In this document: one piece after another, positions 1-13,631 of the stretch
Layout of the letters: each line of letters opens with the position of its first letter
Position numbering within the stretch: the stretch's first letter is position 1
Assembly (NCBI GenBank): GCA_013396915.1
Contig: VWZL01000812.1
Location: 62,001 to 126,000, forward strand
DNA length: 64,000 bases
From: Stercorarius parasiticus
Lineage: Eukaryota > Chordata > Aves > Charadriiformes > Stercorariidae
Direction of reading: 5' to 3'
Translations under genes and position numbers: made by a program
The notes under the pieces: model-generated
Told to the model about the DNA's origin: nothing
The model's database searches: none
The model's input: only the letters and a program-made list of their open reading frames with translations

Positions 1-3000
1 ATGTTTATCAAAGACTATAAAAACTAAAAAAAGTAGCTTTGAAATTAGATAGAGCTTTTTAGGACATTCTTTCAAGGAACTGAAAATAATTCCTTTTAAG
101 GAATATTTATAGTTTTCCATTTTTGTATATATTTTTAGTTTTAAATATTTGAATACAATGTATCTCAAGAGAGTAACTTTTAGGAACCATTTAACTGTTG
201 AGGATGTCAGTCAGATTTTTAAATCTCTCTGAAGAACATAATGCATGGTTTCTGAACAATTTTTCGTACCCTGAGCATGATTCTCCTGTGCCTCTCTTTG
301 TGTGCCTATAACATTTACACAAAACTAATGAAGAGTGGTGATATCAACACAATCGTTTGTATACTTCTTATATTTTTTTCCAATTGTACCAGCAAACTAA
401 TTTGCAAGTCAAGAGATATCCCTGTATAAAGTTTCACACAATCATTTTCAGTGTCTGTAGGTCTCTGATTACAGTGAAGAATTTGCTTATTTCTAATTGG
501 TTTTTGTCAATATGAAAGCCTACTTTGTACTTATGGTCAATTACCTGTGAAGATCATGCATTTTCTTCAGAAAATGTGGCTGCAGGAGTATCAAACATAT
601 TCTTTAATAGTATTTGAACATTTTTGTCTACTAAATGAAATCAAACAAAATTGCTTTTCTGGTTACACTTATAATAATGATTTACGTTCAATCATATAGG
701 TGATTATATAAAAATAACATTTTATTCAGTGTAAAGCATTTTTTAAAATCTTGATCTTTGAATATGTTCACATAATCTTTTATAGACTGACTGACTTTTC
801 CTGCAATGTAAATTTGTGGCCTCTCTCTGCCCATGATCCAACTGAGTTGGAGAAGAGCCATCTCCAAAATGGAAGACAGCACAAATTGTCATATCTAGGT
901 ATGCTGCTCTTACTCTCTAATTTAACCCTCCATCTTCCACCCAGCTACTGTCAAATTATGCAACAAGACCAGTGAAAACTCAGATATAGTTGCCTGAGTT
1001 TGACTCGCAGGTACTATTTCAGCTCACCGTTACTACATGAAAGGAGCACAGCGGGACAATGTTCTTCTGGCAAACAAATGCAATTTCAGAGACTGATATT
1101 TGGATGCTAATTGGAAACTATAATGCCAACATTTGCAAAATGCATGTGTGGACATATCATGCTGGATCATAACCTTTAAGTGTTTACTATAAGCCTGTAA
1201 TTCTATTTCTTTTACGTGCCAAGCGACATAGGCAGAGTCATGTTTCCAACAATAGAGGTAATTTTTGCATTTTTGTTATTTTGTCATGAAATTCATGATT
1301 CCTCCCATCTTCCTAGGATTCAGTCCTCATGCACATGCTTTAAGGTGTGCATTACCTTTTCCTCTGACCAAGAAAACAAGAAGGAAAAAAAGAAGAAAAG
1401 AATAAACTTGTACAAGGGTTATAGTTCAGCAGTGTCCTACATTATGTTTTGTAGTTGAAACAGCACAGGTCAAGAATGCATGTGGCTGGGAAGTCAGCTT
1501 CTCCAGCTGAGCTCTGGTCCCCCTTTTTTCAGACAAGGGGTAAAGATCAAGGGAGTTGTCTCCTTTCCCTGAGCAGAGCACTGGGAAAGGGGCCACTGGG
1601 GAGAACCATTTCCTGGTTTTCTGTAGGGGACATCCTCACTATGAATCTTATTGCAGCTTACTCAAGCACACAAGTCTTTGTTTAATAATTACTTTCTACA
1701 TGCAGACGGTGTTCACGGTTTCTCAGAGCAATTGTTAGATCATACACCATTTCAAAGAATATCTCTTTCCAGATCTTATAAGGGATCCTTACAAGAGTTA
1801 TTTTGGTTTTCTCTGTCAGTTCACATGAAATCCATCCATCTTTCGTGAAGAGCTCATTTTATTTTTGAGAAGTGAACAGAAATTAATTCCATTTTCACCC
1901 TCTGTTGAGAACAGACATATACATATGGGATTTTTTTAAGTTTGAAAATGACAATCATAAGTGACTCATCCATTTGTATCTCAGAAAACTTTTGAACAGA
2001 ATCTTGGCAGTTGGAAGTATATTACCTGTCTGTCTGTTACCTTCCTGCATAGGGAAAGAACAGCAATGGTTGTAGCAATTAGCACGGGACAGGCACAGTC
2101 AGTACAGACTGTAAAAACCTTAACTGACTTTTTGGCTCTCATAGAAGTAGATAAAATACCATTAGCCAGCTGTCCCAAACAAAAGAATAGTTCTGCTGTG
2201 CTCAAGATAATAAATAATTAAATGATGTAGACTACATTTTGATCATTAACAAGTGCAAATGTGTCCAGATGTGTCTGGAACAGACTGTGAGTGCCAAAAA
2301 TAGCAACAGCAAATAAGGAAATTAAAGTATAATATAAATGTCTTAATCATTAATAAGGTTTCCTCTATCTAATCCTAGAACTCATGAAAATTAAGACTGC
2401 CAGGGGTACTCAGAGTATCTGAAAGACTTTGGGGGCAGGAGTGGAGACACCATGACCCTGTACCAGGAGCCAAGACCGTCTCTGCAACCTCTAGAGAACC
2501 CGGGGAGCAGAAGAGAGGCCGTGACCCTGCCCAGGACTATGCACAGCACACTGACTCATCCTACTTCAGTCTGGGTCCATGGCATCTTTCCACGAAACAC
2601 AGAAGTCATGTACTTCGTAAAATTGCATAAATCAGTGATTAAAGTGTTTTAGTATCCAAATGCCTTTAGCCTTCAAACCGTCATTAGGTCTTAGTCTGTG
2701 ACAATGTGCCTAAATATTGCTCTCATGAAGCAATATATTTTCCAATAAAACATCTGCTTTTCACTTAGAAATGTGAAAGTTTGCATAATTAAACCACTTG
2801 CTTAATAATTTAACAAAATCACTTCATATGATGTTAAAAAAAGCCTGGCAAAGTGTCCCACTAAATACCTCACTAATGAAAATCTGTAAGTCTTTAGTTT
2901 TACAGAAGTATTCACATTCACACACAAATTAAGGACTGGATTACAATGAAGGGAACAAATAGTTTTCCAGACTGTAGGGAATAAACAATTCCTTAATTTG

Positions 3001-6000
3001 ACTTAGTGAAGCATCTTGTTATTTCAGTTGAGTATGTCTTCAAATTTTCATTTGTCGGTATATTTGCCCTAGGGGGACAGCATAACTTTTAAATTATTGC
3101 ATTCTCTACTTTTGTGCATACGTATATGAGACCTATTATTAATGACCCAGCAAAGGGGCTGTGGGTGTTATCTAGCCATCTGAAATATGTTTGAGCCAGA
3201 TATAGAGAAGGTTTAATTCAGCATTGCTCTTGAAGCCAGATAACTGATGGGATTATGCATTCACATAGATTTTGCCTTCTGTTATCTGGTGGGTGCATTT
3301 TCATTGATAGCTACAGGATCTGTTTCAGATGAGAACACATTTCACCCAAACATATCATTACTGCGGATGAAAGTGGTAGTTAATAAAACTGCATTGTCAC
3401 AAAGGGCATCTTCCAAACAGATGACCCGTATTGGATAATGAATAATAATAATAATAATAACAACCATGACACAAATCAAAACAAAACCAGGATTCTATTG
3501 TATCTGAGGATTTTACATTTCCAAAGAATGTGTGTGTGAGGAAATAGAGCTTTCTTAGTTCTGATATCTGGTTTCCTATGTGAATCCCATTTTTTCTCTT
3601 TCACCTTTGTATATAGAAAGAATCAATATATAAAAGATCTTATTTCCTTTTCAAGTTTCTTACTTTTCAGTCATTTCAAGATCCTGCTAGTTCTTGGTTT
3701 TAGTTAACCAACTAAGCATAACTAATTACAAAGAATTTGTTCTCCCTTTAAAGTGTTAGATGGATTCAACAGAGAGATCTCTTTAACTATTTTTAAAATG
3801 ACGGGGACGGAAAAAGGTCTCATTTTATACATGCATACTTGAAGAAAACCAAAATAGACTGTGGTATAAGTTAAGGTTAAATTATAAAAAATAGTAGCTT
3901 TTTTGTCATGTTAGTTCAGCATTATTTAACTACACAATGATGAACAAATCCCTAAAGGTTTGAAATCCTCATTTGAGTGCCCTAAATGGAATTCTGTCCA
4001 TAAACAAAAGTTTCATGAAAACTTAAATAAGAGATCTTAGAACTCCAGGTAAAAAAGAATGGGTTCCTAAATATTTATGAACAGTAGAGGTCAATAAATG
4101 TGTTCTGAAGAAGAATGTGTGATTTTGATACCTTTTATATTCTGCAATAAACAAATACACTTATGTTTTCTCTTTCTCCATGTTAAGTGGAGGAGATACT
4201 TAGTCAAGTAGAAACAGTTTTAAGAATCAAAGCTATGCAATGAAAAATATTAAAATTTGGGTTGGACTAATAAAGCCTTTGTAGTAAAATACAGTAATAC
4301 TTTTTGTGTTTATCTTAAGCTGACTTTCTAATAAGATATGTATCTTTTTTTAGAATGTGTTAGAATTATAAGTCAAGTGAAGGCAACCCCTAGAGTTGTT
4401 GTGAAAGGTCAAGGGAAAGCAAGGAAAAGAAATTAAATTAATACCGTATATATTCATCTAACAGTGAATGAGGAAGAAGAAATGTCTGAAGCCATGATTT
4501 TTAAAGCAAGTATAGTTTAAAATATGATTTGATTATGGACTAGATACTATGACGGCACATTCATCACACAACTGAACTGATTATTCACACACAATTAGAT
4601 TTACTTAGGATAGGGATTCTTATGGACACTTTAATCATTTGCTTCATGAATTGAAAAGGGGCATGCATTTGATTTACTGTCATCTGGGTGGGTGATAAAG
4701 ATCAGCTAGTTGATAAATGTTGCAAATGAATTTGCTGATCGAAGCTATCCTTTCATTTGTTTTGCACAATAATTAAAGATTAATTAAATCAGACATGCCT
4801 CTAATGAAAGACTCTTACCTGCAGTTCCCTTCATCCAACTGGAAAATACAAACTAGACCAAGATGAAAATTCTTCAAAGAATGAGGGCTTGGATAAACAG
4901 AAAAGGGAATGTTTGTATTGTTCTGCAACTATTGATGCAAGCAATGTGTAACATTTACACTCTGCCTATTTAGAAAAATAATTACTTTTGGACCTGACAT
5001 CGGTAACAGTAAAAAATGAGAATGCAATCAATATAAAACTTGTAAAGTTTTTCTGGTTTATTTTTTTTGTTGTTTTTTTTTCTTTTTTGGGGGTGGTTTT
5101 TTTTAAGTGGAAATATGTTTGACTGAGGTAAGCATAGACTTTAAACTGAACAACTTATAAATCTACTAATGGTGCAGAATGAGAACTTTTCTGATTGGTG
5201 AGTAGAAAGTAGTTACTAATTAAAGGCAGTCTTTTGAAATCTTCTCATTTTTCTGGTTCAAGTGCTTCACAGCAGTCAAGAAGGTGTGTTTGTTTGTCAT
5301 GATCAATGCCCTAAATTAATCCTCAAATAAATTTACACTCTTGTAATGACTAACTAGGTTTGCTCAACTATATGGCTCTCTACTTATGAACTTCCAATTA
5401 ATGCAAGATCTTTTGTGAGTGTGTGTATGTGTGTTGGACGGTGACAGTTGTAGCATCTCTAATATGCCCTTGTGGGGTTTTTTTTATTGCTATGCCAGAA
5501 GGTATTTGCTACACTTCACAGTAGCTTTACTATCACAATACATAGTGTCAGAGTTCAATTTCTTAACTCATGATTCAAACTGTTGTAAAGTACAAAATTA
5601 ACAAACACAGAAGTAGAGAAAAAAAAAAAACTGAAAAGCCACATCAGTTTTTCAGGATGACTTGTTGGAAAATGGATTGGCACACCAAGAATATTACTGG
5701 TTTAGAAACACTTATTTCAGAGACTTTTCAGAAAGATGCAGGGGAAAAAAACCCTGAAATTAAATAATGTGGAATGTAAAAGAGACGTGAGCTAAAAAAT
5801 GGAAATTGTAGTAGTTATCTACAATATATTTTAGATACCTATTTTCAGTCGGGGTGAATTACCTGTATAGGTGATAGTCAGTGGTCAGTGTGAGAGAAAA
5901 CATAGTTAATTTGAAACCCAAACTTTAGATGGTTAAAACTATGTCATTTGCCTTCAGTCCTGGTGGTTTTGCTGAAAACACTATGATGAAAAACAAGTGA

Positions 6001-9000
6001 TGAAAAAGAGGGAATATTTCTTTGTTAAACTAATATAGATAGACAGACAGAAGGCAAACTTTATGTAGCACTGAAACGTACTCTCATATGAAGATGGAAG
6101 GGACTATGTAAACTTTCCTTCTTATTTGATGCTGAATTTAATTTTTAAAAGCATCTGGTGGTTGACAAAGTACCTAGCTAAAACTCTTACCTGCCAGTAA
6201 CTATAGATTTTGTTCATTAGTTGTATCCTTCTCTTTAACCAATAAGAAAGCTACTGAGTTAAATAAATAGTTACTCAGGTTACACGCAATACAAGCTATA
6301 CAACAGTTCTGATTGACTTTAATAATTAGAACACTAATCTCGTGATAATTCTGTTTATTCATGAAATATGATAATTACGAGTATCCACAATAGTTTTTAA
6401 TTACATCTGAATTAAAAGTAATCACATGCTTTCCGAGGGTACTTCTCTAGTTTTATATTACTTGGGTCATTTTATGTTTCCACAAGCCACCAGAGAATTG
6501 ACAGAATGTAGGAGGAACATCTTTTAAAACATAAGCTGTACAAATGGATAGAGTTAGCAAAGATGTTAGGACATAGAATATACTGGTCAGGGAAATTCAA
6601 ATTTTAAAATCATATCTGGTATTCTCCCAGAACAGCCATACTGGCATATGTCAGAGGTGGGACCAGAACTGCACTTTATGCTACAGATACATCATGGAGC
6701 AATGCAAGTTGCTGGTAGCTTTCCTTAACCATCTGTACTCTGAAAACTTTAGTCATGCTATGGTTCTTTGCCATGCCGCTATATTTGTCTATATAAAGGT
6801 GGTGCCATCTGGCCCTTTACGTGACGTTTTTGGATGAAAACGTGACGTTGAATAGAAAGACAAGAGGAAGAAAGAAAATGTAAAAGCTATTAGGAAAAGC
6901 ATTTCTAACCATTGCTAAAATGTCATCTCTCTGAAACGCGAACAATAATTATAATTGCACACAGCAAGTTTTGGCTAACATTATATATAGGTCATATCTT
7001 TTGCAACCATTAATCAGAATACTTTCAGAAATGCCAGTGGAACTATGGTAATGATGAATTTCACAAGAAGAGAATCTACCTTAACACAAAATCAGGACTG
7101 GAACTCAACGGGTTTTCATCTCCAGATCTGTGCTTAGCCTGTTCTTCCAGACTTGCAAGTTCTGATAGCTTGAGAAGTAAGCCTTCTAGCATATTATTAA
7201 CAAAATGATCTTGAAACCAAACTTGGGAAAAAAATATGTATGGAGTGAGACAATTGCCCCCCTGCCTATCAGAAAAGACTACAGTGGGAATTTTCATTAG
7301 TTGAAAATATACCTCATGGCTCCCATATTCTGTCAGTTGATTTGGTATTATTCCACTATTAGGATAACCTTGGTAGTAAAGTTCATGTTTCAAGTATTTG
7401 CCTTCGATGTCTCTGAGAGGTTGATCGGCTCATCTGGTGACAGAAAGCCTTTCACATGCTTACTAACTCTTCGGATATAAAGCATTGATTTCACTTTTGT
7501 GTTGGATAGTTGGGTTTGAGGATGGTTTTTGCTATTCCATATACCTGCTTTTCTCTTTGACATGTCTGCTTAAAACTTCTGAAGTGAAATGTACCACAGA
7601 CTAGAGTGGGTACAACTTCAAAATTGCAACGTTGCCTTCAAATAATTTCGAAACTCATAATTTATTGGAATTAAGAACTCATTCTGATTTTAGTATTTAT
7701 AAAGATATAACATCTCAATATTGGAAATCAAAGTAACATTTAGCCAGAAATTTCAAAGTTAACAAGCCATGAAAGAAAAATCATTGATTTAAAATTACAG
7801 TTCTTTTGTAAATTTTTTTCTGAAAGATTTGATTAGAAGTTTTGAAAATATCCTTCAATTTTTAATTAAAGTTGGGATGTGAGAAAAGAAGGAAAAAACT
7901 CCTCATAAATTCTGTCAGTTTTACTGACACCTCGAGAGATTATGGCTGTTTACCTGCCTCCAACAACTGTCACACCTGTGTGTCATAGCAAAATGATAAA
8001 TCAAAGACATCAGAAGTCTCTCAAAGAGCTTTATATTTTTGTAATGTGAAATGTTTATGTTTTGCCAATGTGAAGGTCGTTGTGCTTGCACTTCACATAT
8101 TTTTATTTTTTTTTAGATTTGGCAGATCATTTCTAGTTATATTTAAAAGGTTCATGCTTCTCCTAAAACTGTGAACAATAACGCCTGCATTACTTTTCAT
8201 GGCAGTAAAACTTACTGCCCTGGACTTACTGTCTGGTTATGTTTTTGTCTGATGTGGACTTCCTAAAAGCTACATTATCTGACTATGATAAAACAAGACA
8301 TTGCAGTCACAGTGCCCAATTGGAATTGGTTCACAGAATCCAATTTATTCATTGTTAACCAAACAATATATAATATACACAGATTTTTTTTTCTCCTCAC
8401 AAGATAAGTCACTCATTCTACAAGTTTTGTGTTTACAATATTTCTCTTATTTGAGTTAGAATAGTCTGAAGACGCACCTTGTTTATCAAAATTTAGCTTA
8501 TTAGAACATCTTTCACCATACTCAAGTGGTCACTTATAGAATGGCTTACCAGAAAGATGATCTTTTAAGTCTTCTTAACAGACTTCTATTACCCAATGAA
8601 CTGGAGTCAAAAGAGGAAAAAAAAAAAAAGAACTGTTTAAAATGATATTTAGGAAGTCAGATAATTTGAATTTGTCAAAATATGACATTTAATTATTTGC
8701 GCATATGAACTTGCTGCATGGACCAACTATTGTTTTGTGATCCTTCCTAGCCTCTTTCAGACTTTCTCCGGCAGAAAAAAATAAATCTTCAGAACACTGA
8801 AAAGCTTTAACCTAAACAGATGCCCAGAGGCCAGCAGTTTCCCTAACAGGAGGGAAACAAAGATATTTCGTAAGCAAAGACAGCACAAGTATGGAAAGAT
8901 CAAAATTCCTCATGATAATGTGACTCTATCATAATAGTGCGGTTACTTTGTAGTTCAATGTCAAAATTTTACATACTTTTATCACATATTTATGCAGTGT

Positions 9001-9114
9001 ATTGAAGGAAGAATAGATTAGCAAAATATTTTACTGATTATATTGATACAGCAGAGCCTATAAATACGATTTGTGCTGTTCCTAGTGAAAAGTTTTGGAC
9101 TCTGCTCTGACTTG
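1..9114. other. AT-rich unique sequence, no gene recognised
   Basis: This stretch has no recognisable exon, RNA gene or classified transposon. Slightly GC-richer patches near 1,460-1,640 and 2,400-2,600 interrupt AT-rich DNA but match nothing I know. Homeodomain-like TAATTA-type words cluster around 4,650-4,860. Two overlapping minus-strand open frames lie at 7,076-7,563 and are treated as a finding because chance alone could give them. Confidence 0.6.
3436..3461. repeat. (AAT)n microsatellite
   Basis: A run of about seven AAT/ATA units is visible directly. It lies in unique sequence with no adjoining element. Confidence 0.85.
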
Positions 9115-9725
9115 AGAGCACAGGTGTCAGGACTGTCTTACCTTGGCTGAGCTGAGCTGGTTTCAGTGTTGGCCTCGGGGCCAAGTGCATGTTGTCTCTT
9201 CTGGCTGAGCTTGAGCTCTGCCAGTGCCTCCGTGGGAAGAGTCTGGCAAAGCCAGGGGGTTGCTTCTCAACAAACAAGAACCCCTGTGGTGAGCTTAGCC
9301 TGGGGAGGCTGTGGGACCATGCTCACACTCAACTGGGAACACCCAGAAGGCAGAAGCCCAGGATGACACATTCAAATAAACCCAAGCTGATTCCAGGACA
9401 GAGGGGTTCCAAATCCTGGCAAAGAACTCAGGATGATGGTGATTTATCATAAAATCCTCCTCTGTTCTTCTTGAGGAGGCTGTCACTATCCCCTTCAAAG
9501 CTCAAGGGGCATTGGAAGAGGAAGCGCAGCACCAAGTGAACAGGGATACATAGGAAGTGGTTTTATGAGATAATAATTTCATCTGTACTAGGCTTTTCTG
9601 TATCAAATAATTTGAACTGTTACGCTGTTAAAACATTAACTGGATTAACACTAAATTTTTAGCTCCATCTATATGTATGTGTCCTTTTCCCCAGAACAAG
9701 GTCTTGAGCGTAGCATTGCTGGTGA
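9115..9725. repeat. Unclassified interspersed repeat, copy 1
   Basis: This segment aligns along its length with 28,105-28,765 in the same orientation. Shared words include GAGCTCTGCCAGTGCCTCC, GGTCTGGCAAA/AGTCTGGCAAA, GCTCACACTCA, GATGGTGGTG-like sequence and TAGCTCCATATATATG/TAGCTCCATCTATATG. The first half is GC-richer than the surroundings and the second half AT-rich. No long open frame is shared, and there are no CR1 motifs. AATAAA-like words in the middle of both copies would suit a retroviral LTR, but neither copy shows clear TG...CA ends or a target-site duplication. Boundaries are approximate. I do not recognise the family. Confidence 0.65.
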
Positions 9726-11402
9726 TACTTTCTGAATACCTGGCAGAACGTCTCTCCTCGTACAGCAAAAGAATTTTTATGACACAATAGGAATGACATG
9801 AAACTTTTAGTAGCTAGAGATATTTTTGGAGTCTTAAAGAGGAAGGATTCCCAGCAGCTTTTCAGCATCACGAAAAAAACAGTACTAGTTTAATGGTAAT
9901 CCCAACTCCTCAGTAGGCAATGTCAAGGGATGCTACTCAAACCAATAGGGAAAAATAAAGAAACAGAGAAACTCACAGTGACTGTTTTCATGTTTTGGAG
10001 TAAGTCTTACCCACAGGGTAAAGTCTTTTCCATCCATGGCTCTAACAGGTGGAGTAACCCTGCATTTCTTTTCTTTGACTTAAGTTAACAAGCATTATGA
10101 CCATAATCATTTTGTCATACAAGCTGATCTACTGCCATAAGCATCTTTAACTCTTTTTTATGCCTACAAAGTAAGAAAGAAGTCAGTCATTGCAAAAGAG
10201 CATGTTTCACAAAGGAGATAGGTAAATAGAGAGTGTAAAAGCTTATTAGAGAAAGAGGAAGAGAGATAAAAAAGATATTTAAAAAAATATATTTTTTTTT
10301 CACTGAACATTAATTTTTTTTCCTGAAAAGAAAAATCAAAAAGCAGATCCTCAAAATTTTAGCATAGTAATTATGATGGACAAAATAGCACAACTGAAAG
10401 ACTGGTACACCTTTGATGATTCATAAAGAATGTTCATGACCTGTTAACATCAAGTTTTCCTCAACTTTTGAATTAAAAATGATGAAATTAATGCAAGTCA
10501 TTTTATATTGAGTACTTTGCCCTACATTTTGGTCCATTAAGGACTATTTTCATGGTGAAATTTATCCCATTCAGACCACTGATTTAGGAATTTCACTTTT
10601 ATACAAGTTAGTGTCATCAAGCATGTTTGTTTATTTATATACTTTTGGAGCAGTTGAAAAATAATTTTTATTGCTCCTCCATAATACTGAAGTGGGACCA
10701 TTATCTATTCATCAGATAGTAATACTTCGTAGCCATTACTCACATAAAATGTGAATAAAGGAATGTTAATAAAGAGAAAAAGACAACTAATTTTGGCTTC
10801 AGGAGGCATTGGACCAAGTTCGTGGAAAGGTTTTTCTCTAGTGACTGAGAGTGAAGTATTCTTCTTATTATTATGTTACAATAAAAATTAATCCAAAATA
10901 AACCAGAAACCCATTAATGGGATCAACAGTAGAGGAGCAGGTATAAGGAAAAAGAAAAAGATATAATGCCCAAAAGAAAAACATATGCACTATTCAGAAA
11001 TAACGTAAAACATTGATAGACAACATCTTAGAAATATGAGCATCAAAACTTATTAATAAAAACAAGTGTTTGATAATAAATAGTAATATAATTAAGATTA
11101 TAGTTAAATGCTTATTAAAAGGATGTTGAAAAAGCAAACTTTGATTATATAAATATATAGTACTCTGGACAACTAGCATAAAAAGTCCACTGCTGTGTAA
11201 AAGTGCATATATCAACTGAGGTTTAATTAATTAGAAGAACTGGTGGGTTTTTTTTCCTATTAAATAGTGAAAACACACTGAAAAATATGTCCTTAGCACC
11301 TCAAGAGAGAATCTTATTTTTTTGAAGCAAGAAATTTTGTTAGAAACAGTAGACTAACAATCAGATGCTGAATGTCTTCAAACTTTTTGTACTGGTAACA
11401 TG

Positions 11403-11426
11403 TGTAGAGCTTTATTTAGCTCTACA
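11403..11426. repeat. Perfect 9-bp inverted repeat (hairpin)
   Basis: The arms TGTAGAGCT (11,403-11,411) and AGCTCTACA (11,418-11,426) are exact reverse complements around a 6-nt loop. No associated element is seen. Confidence 0.7.
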
Positions 11427-12580
11427 TCATAGATAATGATTTGAAAAATTATGAAAATTTAGATATGAGAAATGCTCATAAAATTTTAATTCCACTTTTC
11501 TTCTTCCACCTCAAATCTCCATTATCTTCTCTATGAACCTGGCAGATGTGTATATAAAAAAAAAAAGTGCACATAGAGGCAGATTCAGAGTTAGAGAAGG
11601 CTGAGGATGATATTCTGCAAAAAGAAAGTGGATATTGTGCAAAATGTGGGATATTGTTAAAGGAACGTTAATGATGTCAAGTATCACCAATTTCTGATCA
11701 AATCTTTATGACCCTGAAAGCAACCACACATGATGCAAACTTGCTGTGGAAAAGTTGTTCTTGTGAGGACATCACAATGTAGCTAGTGTGTTTTTAAAAG
11801 GATAGAGAAAAACACTTTCATCTTGACACTGTAGGCTACCTTGAGAACAGGTTACAAGGCAAGCACTATCAATGGTATGAATCAATAGAAAGAAAAATCA
11901 ATAGGGAACAAGACACATTGCCCTTGCATTATAAACCTCCATTTCTTGTGTCCTGAGTACACATTAATTGATCCAACAGTACCTATTTATGAACACCAAT
12001 TTTCACCATCTGTAGAAAAAAACATCAGCCTTGCTTTCTGAGGTTTAAAAATCACAGAATGGTAGTTCATAGCATAAGGAACTGCAGTGTGTGCTGGCTC
12101 ATAACAGAAAGATGGAACTTACTTTTGAAAATAGTAGTATTGTGTTATTATATTAATCTGTTCTGAATTAGAAGTCTCATTGTACGAAATAAGGTGCACA
12201 GGTGATGCAGAAGAATAAGCAAATAGATATCTTTTGCCATAAAACTACATAAACTACTGCCCATGCTGTTGTCCTACATGTTAAAATTTCGATTGAAATC
12301 CTTTGCAATGCTATTTACATTGAACCATCTTTAATAAATTTAGAAATATAACCCTGTTCTAGCTACAGAATTGAAAAACAAATAACCAATGGTATTGGAC
12401 ACTTTCAAAGGGCTGGTTCATAAGACAACAAAATACTGAAATACTGGTATAAAGTGAATGTTAAGGAAAAAGGTAAGATAATATTTTCAGTGTCATGTAA
12501 ATTATTTTTTTAAAATGTCTTCATCACTTGATTTTCAGGGAAAGTTATCCTTGAAAATGGTGTTTACCAGAGTTTCACAA

Positions 12581-12608
12581 AGATTTATTTACAAAAGTAA
12601 ATAAATCT
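12581..12608. repeat. Perfect 12-bp inverted repeat (hairpin)
   Basis: The arms AGATTTATTTAC (12,581-12,592) and GTAAATAAATCT (12,597-12,608) are exact reverse complements separated by AAAA. This is the longest perfect short-loop palindrome I noticed in the window. Nothing beside it suggests a terminator, and the region shows no transcription unit. Confidence 0.8.
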
Positions 12609-12980
12609 GAATATTTCTAAAAAGAAATAAGACTCAAGTTCTTTAACATTTTACTTCTGAGCAGCATCATATTTCTGGAAATGACTGAGAAAACTCCATG
12701 TTTAACAATCTGAAGTATATGGAGGTTTTTTTAATGAACACTTAAAGCAACACCTCTGTCTATCTGCTACTTAACATGCTTATCCATGTATGCAGAAACT
12801 GACCTTCTAGCTCCTATTAATATAAATCTGTCTGAAAACTACTTCATTGGTTACTCTTAGACAGTGGGTGTTTTTCCGAAGGGGACTTGTTTTTGTGTGG
12901 ATTTACCACTTTTATCACTCTCTTAGCTTTATGGAGGTGGGTGATATGGGAGGACCATACATGCGATGTGGGAGATATGT

Positions 12981-13005
12981 AGGTCTTCCATTCATTGGAA
13001 GACCT
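12981..13005. repeat. Perfect 10-bp inverted repeat (hairpin)
   Basis: The arms AGGTCTTCCA (12,981-12,990) and TGGAAGACCT (12,996-13,005) are exact reverse complements around the loop TTCAT. The arms are GC-richer than the flanks. Confidence 0.75.
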
Positions 13006-13631
13006 GCGTAGTTGTCATTAAATAAAATAGTCCTTTACAGCTCTTCATTATACCTGTAACTGTCCAGCAAATCCATGTTTTGTGATCAGGGGTATGCAAG
13101 GACAATGTGAAAGCACCTTCATATAATCTACTTTTAACTTGTACTATTACTAGAGAGAACACTATTAGTCACACATTTATGACTTTCTTTTCATTTAGAG
13201 AAGTAGACATAATCTGGGAGCGGGGGAAATACCTGTGCTTTGCTAGAATTGACTGATGTGACTCTGAGATTATTAAGGGATGATACTGATAGCTAAAAAA
13301 AAAAAAACAACACAGGAACTGCTCTTGATTGTTAATGAAAGTAATAGCACTTTTTCCAGTCAAAAGAAAATCTGATCCCAAAACTGAATACGATATGAGA
13401 TTATTGTTGCATGTGCCTAAGATTAAATGGATTGGACAAAGACGTGATCTTGGTTAAATTAAATAAATAATCAATTTTTAGAATATTCGTGTAAAAATGG
13501 TATATTAATTTTGTTACTAAACTTTAATTTTATATACTACTTTAATTCTTTAAATAATTGAAAATAACACTCCATGATTCTAAAAATTGCTATGTAACTG
13601 TAGCTCTACATATTTGCACATTCTTAAAGCA

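Larger units (their letters stand above)
9726..13631. other. AT-rich unique sequence with short hairpins
   Basis: No gene or classified repeat is recognised. The region contains three perfect short inverted repeats, annotated separately at 11,403, 12,581 and 12,981. Confidence 0.6.

Noticed and set aside
12051..12110. AATCACAGAATGGTAG resembling a CR1 tail
   Set aside because: Only about 15 bases match and no CR1 body follows on either side.
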